A stretch of DNA of 12,999 nucleotides from the NCBI GenBank assembly GCA_036274055.1, contig DASUGM010000058.1:1-12999 (forward strand), written 5' to 3'. The translations under genes and the position numbers were made by a program. Shown here piece by piece: positions 9,580 to 12,999 of this stretch. Within the stretch, counting starts at the first letter, position 1. Every line of letters starts with the position of its first letter. Source of the DNA: DASUGM01 sp036274055. Lineage in GTDB: Bacteria; Acidobacteriota; Vicinamibacteria; Vicinamibacterales; SCN-69-37. The notes beneath the pieces were generated by a model. It worked only from the letters and a program-made list of their open reading frames with translations. It was not told where the DNA came from and searched no databases.

Positions 9580-9694
9580 GATGAGCGAGAAGCGCTTGCC
9601 AAATACGGATTCACAGGGAGAAGAATGAGAAGAGCTTGAGATTTTCTCGGTCTTCTCTCTGTGAATCGCTCTTGGCGAGCGCCTCTCACTCATC
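9580..9694. repeat. Long imperfect palindrome at convergent gene ends
   Basis: Outer arms 9580-9602 and 9672-9694 pair at 20 of 23 positions. Inner arms 9608-9624 and 9651-9667 pair at 16 of 17. A further 5-bp match (9627-9631 with 9644-9648) leaves a loop of about 12 bases. The right arm includes the last two sense codons and the stop of the leftward glycosyltransferase. Several mismatches are wobble-compatible on one strand or the other, so RNA from either direction could fold. It fits a bidirectional terminator between convergent genes, although no U-tract is present, or a decayed palindromic element. Confidence 0.7.
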
Positions 9695-10633
9695 TCGCAA
9701 GTCACTCACTCCGATCGTCTCGCTGACGATGTACTGCGGCCGGCCGCGCGTGTCCTTGTAGATGCGGATGACGTAGATGCCGACCGCGCCGATCGCGCCG
9801 ACGGTCGTCGCCCAGAAAAACGTGATCAGGCCGAGGAACAGCACGGCGTCGGTCTGCTGGCTGCTGTTCAGCCACATCACCAGGCCGGCCGCGAGCGTGA
9901 TCGCGGCCACCGTCAGGCCGCCGACGGCGAGCGCGAGACAGAAGTAGATCGGCATGAACGAAAACGAAGTCAGGCCGAGCGCGAACGTCTTCCACGGATT
10001 GCGGCTGAAGAAGGGGAAGTGCGTGGTGCCGCCGTGGCGCGCGGCCCGTTCGTAGGGAATCAGCACCTGGGTGAAGCCGATCCAGGTCACCAGGCCGCGC
10101 ATGTACGGATCCGATTCGTTGAGCGCGAGCACGTGGGTGACGGCGCGGCGCGACAGCAGCTTGAAATCGCCGGCGTCCACCGGCAACTGGATCGACGAGC
10201 CGGCGCGGATGATGCGGTAGGCGAGCGCGGTCAGCGCCATTTTCATCGCGCTTTCGCCGCGGCGCCGCGTCCGCACCGTATGCACGACATCGGCGCCCTT
10301 CTGCCAGGCGTCGATCAGCTGCGGAATCACCTCCGGCGGATCCTGCAGGTCAGCGTCCATGTAGACGACGGCATCGCCGCGCGCGGCAGCCATGCCGGCG
10401 CGCACCCCCTCGGCGACGCCGAATCGCCGCGCCAGCGTCACCACTTTGACGCGCGGATTGGCAGCGTGCGCGGCGGCAAGAATCCGCAGCGACGCATCGG
10501 TCGAGGCGTCGTTGACGAAAATCAGCTCGTAGTCGACCGGCAGCGGCGCGAACATCGCGCCCAGCCGTTGCAGCAGCGGCGGGATGTTTTCTTCTTCGTT
10601 ACGGAAGGAGAAAACGACGGAGACCAGCGGCAC
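9686..10633 (-). CDS. Family 2 glycosyltransferase, polyprenyl-phosphate glycosyltransferase type (DPM1/GtrB/ArnC-like)
   Basis: 315-residue membrane-anchored GT2. The N-terminal GT-A domain has SVVFSFRNEEENI (5-17), VNDASTD (40-46) and the metal-binding DADLQDPPE (93-101). Two membrane helices follow (about 228-254 and 263-290), the layout of GtrB/ArnC-like enzymes that load a sugar from a nucleotide donor onto undecaprenyl phosphate at the inner face of the membrane. Donor sugar is unknown. Start is GTG at 10633; there is no in-frame upstream ATG nearby. A TATGAT lies 8 bases before the start, so the mRNA may be leaderless. The gene is transcribed leftward, convergent with the SDR gene and divergent from the radical SAM gene, so it is a separate transcription unit inside the glycan locus. 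It may feed a lipid-linked sugar to a GT-C type membrane transferase. Confidence 0.92.
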   Translation of the reverse strand: MPLVSVVFSFRNEEENIPPLLQRLGAMFAPLPVDYELIFVNDASTDASLRILAAAHAANPRVKVVTLARRFGVAEGVRAGMAAARGDAVVYMDADLQDPPEVIPQLIDAWQKGADVVHTVRTRRRGESAMKMALTALAYRIIRAGSSIQLPVDAGDFKLLSRRAVTHVLALNESDPYMRGLVTWIGFTQVLIPYERAARHGGTTHFPFFSRNPWKTFALGLTSFSFMPIYFCLALAVGGLTVAAITLAAGLVMWLNSSQQTDAVLFLGLITFFWATTVGAIGAVGIYVIRIYKDTRGRPQYIVSETIGVSDLRDE

Positions 10634-10641
10634 GGGGCCTG

Positions 10642-10647
10642 ATCATA
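10642..10647 (-). promoter_or_regulatory. Candidate -10 box for the leftward glycosyltransferase
   Basis: Read on the minus strand this is TATGAT, 5 of 6 matches to TATAAT, ending 8 bases before the GTG start. That spacing would place transcription initiation at or next to the start codon, so the mRNA would be leaderless or nearly so. No convincing -35 box is seen. Confidence 0.35.
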
Positions 10648-10666
10648 CGCCGAGCCGCGATCCTTG

Positions 10667-10672
10667 TACTAT
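10667..10672 (+). promoter_or_regulatory. Candidate -10 box for the radical SAM gene
   Basis: TACTAT fits the minimal TANNNT -10 pattern and ends 6 bases before GTG 10679, as in leaderless genes. There is no Shine-Dalgarno before that GTG. The -35 region is not recognisable. Six bases can match by chance, so this is weak alone; the position is what makes it notable. Confidence 0.28.
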
Positions 10673-10678
10673 TGTCGC

Positions 10679-12184
10679 GTGCCACTCGATCTCGTGCTGA
10701 TCAATCCGGCCAGCCGCGCCCGCGTGTATCAGTCGCTGAGCACGTCGCTGGCGGCGGTCGAGAACCCGGTGTGGGCCGGCTTGATCGCCGCATTTGCGCG
10801 GACGCACGGCAAGTCGGTGGTCATCATCGACGCCGAAGCCGAAGGCCTCGGCCCGGCAGACGTCGCCGCGCGCGTCGAGGATCTGGCGCCGCGGCTGGCG
10901 GTGATTCCGGTCTACGGTCATCAGCCGTCGGCGTCGACGCAGAACATGCCGGCCTCGGGCGCGGTGGCGGCCGCGATCAAGGAGCTGACGCCCGGCATCC
11001 CGGTCCTGATGGTCGGCGGCCACGTCGCCGCGCTGCCCGAACGCACGTTGATGGAAGAGGCGTGCGACTTCGTCGCCCGCGACGAGGGCCTGCACACCGT
11101 CGTCGATCTGGTCGACGCCTATGCGGCGTCGGCGACACCGGATCTGTCCAAAGTGCGCGGGCTCGTCTACCGCGATGGCGAAGCGATCGTCGCCAATCCG
11201 GCCTCGCCGCTCGTGCAGAAGCTCGACGTCGAGATGCCGATGATCGCCTGGGACCTGCTGCCGATGCCGGCCTATCGCGCCCACAACTGGCACTGCTTCG
11301 GCGATGTCGATCGCGAGCCGTACGCGGCGATCTACACCACGCTCGGCTGTCCCTATCACTGCACGTTCTGCTGCATCCAGGCGCCGTTCCGCGGCGGTGA
11401 GCAGGCCCAGGGGCTGAAGGCCGGGTCGAGCAGCTACCGCTTCTGGAGCCCGGCGAAGGTGCTCGAGCAGATCGATCTGCTGGTGACGAAGTACGGCGTC
11501 CGCAACATCAAGTTTGCCGACGAAATGTTCGTCCTGCACCCGCGCCACATCGCCGCGATTGCTGACGGCATCATCGCCCGCGGCTACGACCTCAACATCT
11601 GGGCCTACGCGCGCGTCGACACGGTGAAGGACGACATGCTCGATCGCCTGCGCCGGGCCGGCTTCCGCTGGCTGGCGTTCGGCATCGAAGCCGCCGACGA
11701 AGGCGTGCTCGAGGACGTCGACAAGCGCTACAGCATCGAGCAGGTCCATACCACCATCGACAAGGTGAAGGCCGCCGGCATCCACATCATCGGCAACTTC
11801 ATCTTCGGCCTGCCCGAGGACACCGCCGAAAGCATGCAGCGCACGCTCGATCTGGCGATCGATCTGAACTGCGAGTTCGCCAACTTCTATTCAGCGATGG
11901 CGTATCCCGGTTCGGCGCTGTACACGCAGGCGCTGCGTGAGGGCTGGGCGCTGCCCGAGTCGTGGAGCGGTTACTCGCAGCACGCCGTCGATACCCTGCC
12001 GCTGCCGACCCGTCACCTCACGGCCGGGGAGGTGCTGAGATTCCGCGACGACGCGTTCCAGAAGTACTTCGCGCATCCGCGCTATCTCGATCATGTGCGG
12101 CGGACGTTCGGCGAGAAGACCGTCGAGCACATCCGCGCGATGGCCGGGCACTCGCTCGAGCGACGCTACGCCGCGACGACATGA
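10679..12184 (+). CDS. B12-binding-domain radical SAM protein
   Basis: 501-residue protein from GTG 10679 (an in-frame TTG at 10664 would add five residues; the GTG gives the usual LDLVLINP beginning). The N-terminal half looks like a cobalamin-binding Rossmann domain: NPVWAGLIAAFARTHGKSV, an ILE/VAL-rich core and VGGHVAALPE (G113-G114). The radical SAM core has CPYHCTFC, with C224, C228 and C231 binding the 4Fe-4S cluster, then FADEMF, WAYARVD and FGIEAADEGVL typical of the TIM barrel. This family (class B and relatives) includes C- and P-methylases and ring-forming enzymes. In a sugar locus, C-methylation or other radical modification of a sugar or lipid carrier is possible, but the substrate is unknown. 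The stop overlaps the next gene's ATG by four bases, so the two are translationally coupled. Confidence 0.9.
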   Translation: MPLDLVLINPASRARVYQSLSTSLAAVENPVWAGLIAAFARTHGKSVVIIDAEAEGLGPADVAARVEDLAPRLAVIPVYGHQPSASTQNMPASGAVAAAIKELTPGIPVLMVGGHVAALPERTLMEEACDFVARDEGLHTVVDLVDAYAASATPDLSKVRGLVYRDGEAIVANPASPLVQKLDVEMPMIAWDLLPMPAYRAHNWHCFGDVDREPYAAIYTTLGCPYHCTFCCIQAPFRGGEQAQGLKAGSSSYRFWSPAKVLEQIDLLVTKYGVRNIKFADEMFVLHPRHIAAIADGIIARGYDLNIWAYARVDTVKDDMLDRLRRAGFRWLAFGIEAADEGVLEDVDKRYSIEQVHTTIDKVKAAGIHIIGNFIFGLPEDTAESMQRTLDLAIDLNCEFANFYSAMAYPGSALYTQALREGWALPESWSGYSQHAVDTLPLPTRHLTAGEVLRFRDDAFQKYFAHPRYLDHVRRTFGEKTVEHIRAMAGHSLERRYAATT

Positions 12185-12999
12185 ACGCGCCGACCCGGCT
12201 CTGGATCGCCGGCGCCACCACGGTCACCGGCCACGCGCTGTCGCGCCTCGCCGCCGCCGACGCGTCGTGGACGCTGATCGATGGCGAGGCCGTTGACCTC
12301 GCCGATCCCGCTGCCGTCGATCGCTTTCTCGCCACCGCGCGCGCCGACGCCGTCATCGTCTCCGGCGGCGATCACGCGGGGATCGCCGGCAATCTCCGGC
12401 GGCCCGCCGATCTCATCACCAATAACCTCCTCATCGCCGCCGGCGTGATTCCGGCGGCACACCGGCACGGCGTGCGCAAGCTGCTGTACCTCGGGAGTTC
12501 GTGCATCTATCCGCGCGCCGCCGCGCAGCCCTACGCGCCTGATGCGCTCTGGACCGGGCCGGTCGAGCCGACCAGTGCCGCCTATGCGACGGCGAAGCTC
12601 GCCGGTCTGCGCACGGTCAGCGCGTATCGCGCCCAGCATCGCGCCGCGTTCATCAGCGCCATCGCCGCCGACGTCTACGGCCCGGGCGATGACTTCAGCC
12701 CCGACGACTCGCACGTCGTCGCCGCGCTGATTCGCCGCGCCGAGGAGGCGCGGACGACCGGCGCCGCGTCGCTCTCGATCTGGGGCACCGGCGCGCCGCG
12801 CCGTGAGTTCATCTACGCCGACGACCTGGCGAGCGCGTGTCTCTTCGTCCTGCGCGGCTACGACGACGACGCGCCGATCAACCTCGGGCGCGGAGAGACG
12901 ACGTCGATCGCGGAGCTAGCCGAGCTGATCTGTGAGGTCATGGGATATCGAGGGCGGCTGGAGTTCGATGCGAGCAAACCCGACGGCGTTCCGTTGAAA
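12181..12999 (+). CDS. fcl: GDP-L-fucose synthase-like NAD(P)-dependent epimerase/reductase, 3' end outside window
   Basis: 273 residues are present and the frame is open at the right edge; the family is about 310-320 long. Strong similarity to GDP-L-fucose synthase (Fcl/WcaG), which 3,5-epimerises and reduces GDP-4-keto-6-deoxy-D-mannose: LGSSCIYP (catalytic Ser, C108), Y135xxxK139 (YATAK), VYGPGDDF, DSHVV with H178, SIWGTGAPRREF and FDASKPDGVP. These match the known Ser, Cys, Tyr, Lys and His positions of the E. coli enzyme by about one residue. Odd points: the nucleotide loop reads GATTVTG, losing the middle Gly of GxxGxxG, and the usual PTNLYGP is AADVYGP. ColC (colitose synthase) is homologous, so the product could be a different GDP-6-deoxy or dideoxy sugar. 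The ATG overlaps the radical SAM stop (ATGA). Confidence 0.88.
   Translation, partial: MNAPTRLWIAGATTVTGHALSRLAAADASWTLIDGEAVDLADPAAVDRFLATARADAVIVSGGDHAGIAGNLRRPADLITNNLLIAAGVIPAAHRHGVRKLLYLGSSCIYPRAAAQPYAPDALWTGPVEPTSAAYATAKLAGLRTVSAYRAQHRAAFISAIAADVYGPGDDFSPDDSHVVAALIRRAEEARTTGAASLSIWGTGAPRREFIYADDLASACLFVLRGYDDDAPINLGRGETTSIAELAELICEVMGYRGRLEFDASKPDGVPLK

Noticed and set aside
9573..9685. An insertion sequence or attC-like recombination site
   Set aside because: No transposase, integrase, target-site duplication or recognisable core sites; only the palindrome is supported.
7399..9689. Two long minus-strand open frames opposite the dehydratase and SDR genes
   Set aside because: Low-complexity Arg/Asp/Val/Ala composition without motifs, while the plus-strand frames carry clear catalytic motifs.

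Overview
The window is GC-rich bacterial DNA, densely packed with genes, with many near-touching or overlapping starts and stops. It holds most of a surface-polysaccharide or sugar-nucleotide biosynthesis locus. The large HExxH metalloprotease with Gly/Ala-rich inserts, the high GC and the compact GTG-start genes would fit an acidobacterium-like (for example Vicinamibacteria) or similar soil bacterium. This is inference; no rRNA or marker gene is present to prove it. No tRNA, rRNA, CRISPR array, transposase or integrase was seen. No gene-free stretch exceeds about 120 bases.

Layout. Positions 3-2402: 3' part of a zinc metalloprotease that starts outside the window. Positions 2403-2521: spacer with an inverted array of 7-base repeats. 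Positions 2522-9572 form one rightward run: polytopic membrane protein, HddA-like GHMP sugar kinase, E1-alpha and E1-beta subunits of a thiamine-diphosphate enzyme, a PLP-fold enzyme with His in place of the catalytic Lys (ColD/RfbH type 3-dehydratase), and an NAD-dependent epimerase/reductase. A perfect 20-bp hairpin separates the two E1 genes. Positions 9573-9685 hold most of a long imperfect palindrome at a convergent gene junction. Positions 9686-10633 (minus strand): polyprenyl-phosphate type family 2 glycosyltransferase. A 45-base divergent gap with candidate face-to-face promoters follows. Positions 10679-12184: B12-binding-domain radical SAM enzyme, overlapped by a GDP-L-fucose-synthase-like reductase that runs off the right edge.

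How the genes may work together (inference). The most striking block is 5324-9572: an E1-alpha/E1-beta pair with no E2 or E3 neighbours, followed by a 3-dehydratase-like enzyme and an SDR. This matches in outline the logic of yersiniose-type branched sugars: C3 deoxygenation of a 4-keto-6-deoxy sugar nucleotide, ThDP-dependent transfer of a two-carbon acyl unit onto the keto carbon, then reduction. Here a PDH-E1-like heterodimer would replace the acetolactate-synthase-like YerE. The HddA-like kinase and the GDP-fucose-synthase-like gene suggest that GDP-linked sugars (heptose and/or 6-deoxyhexose) are the currency. The glycosyltransferase, membrane protein and radical SAM enzyme would transfer, handle or further modify the sugars.
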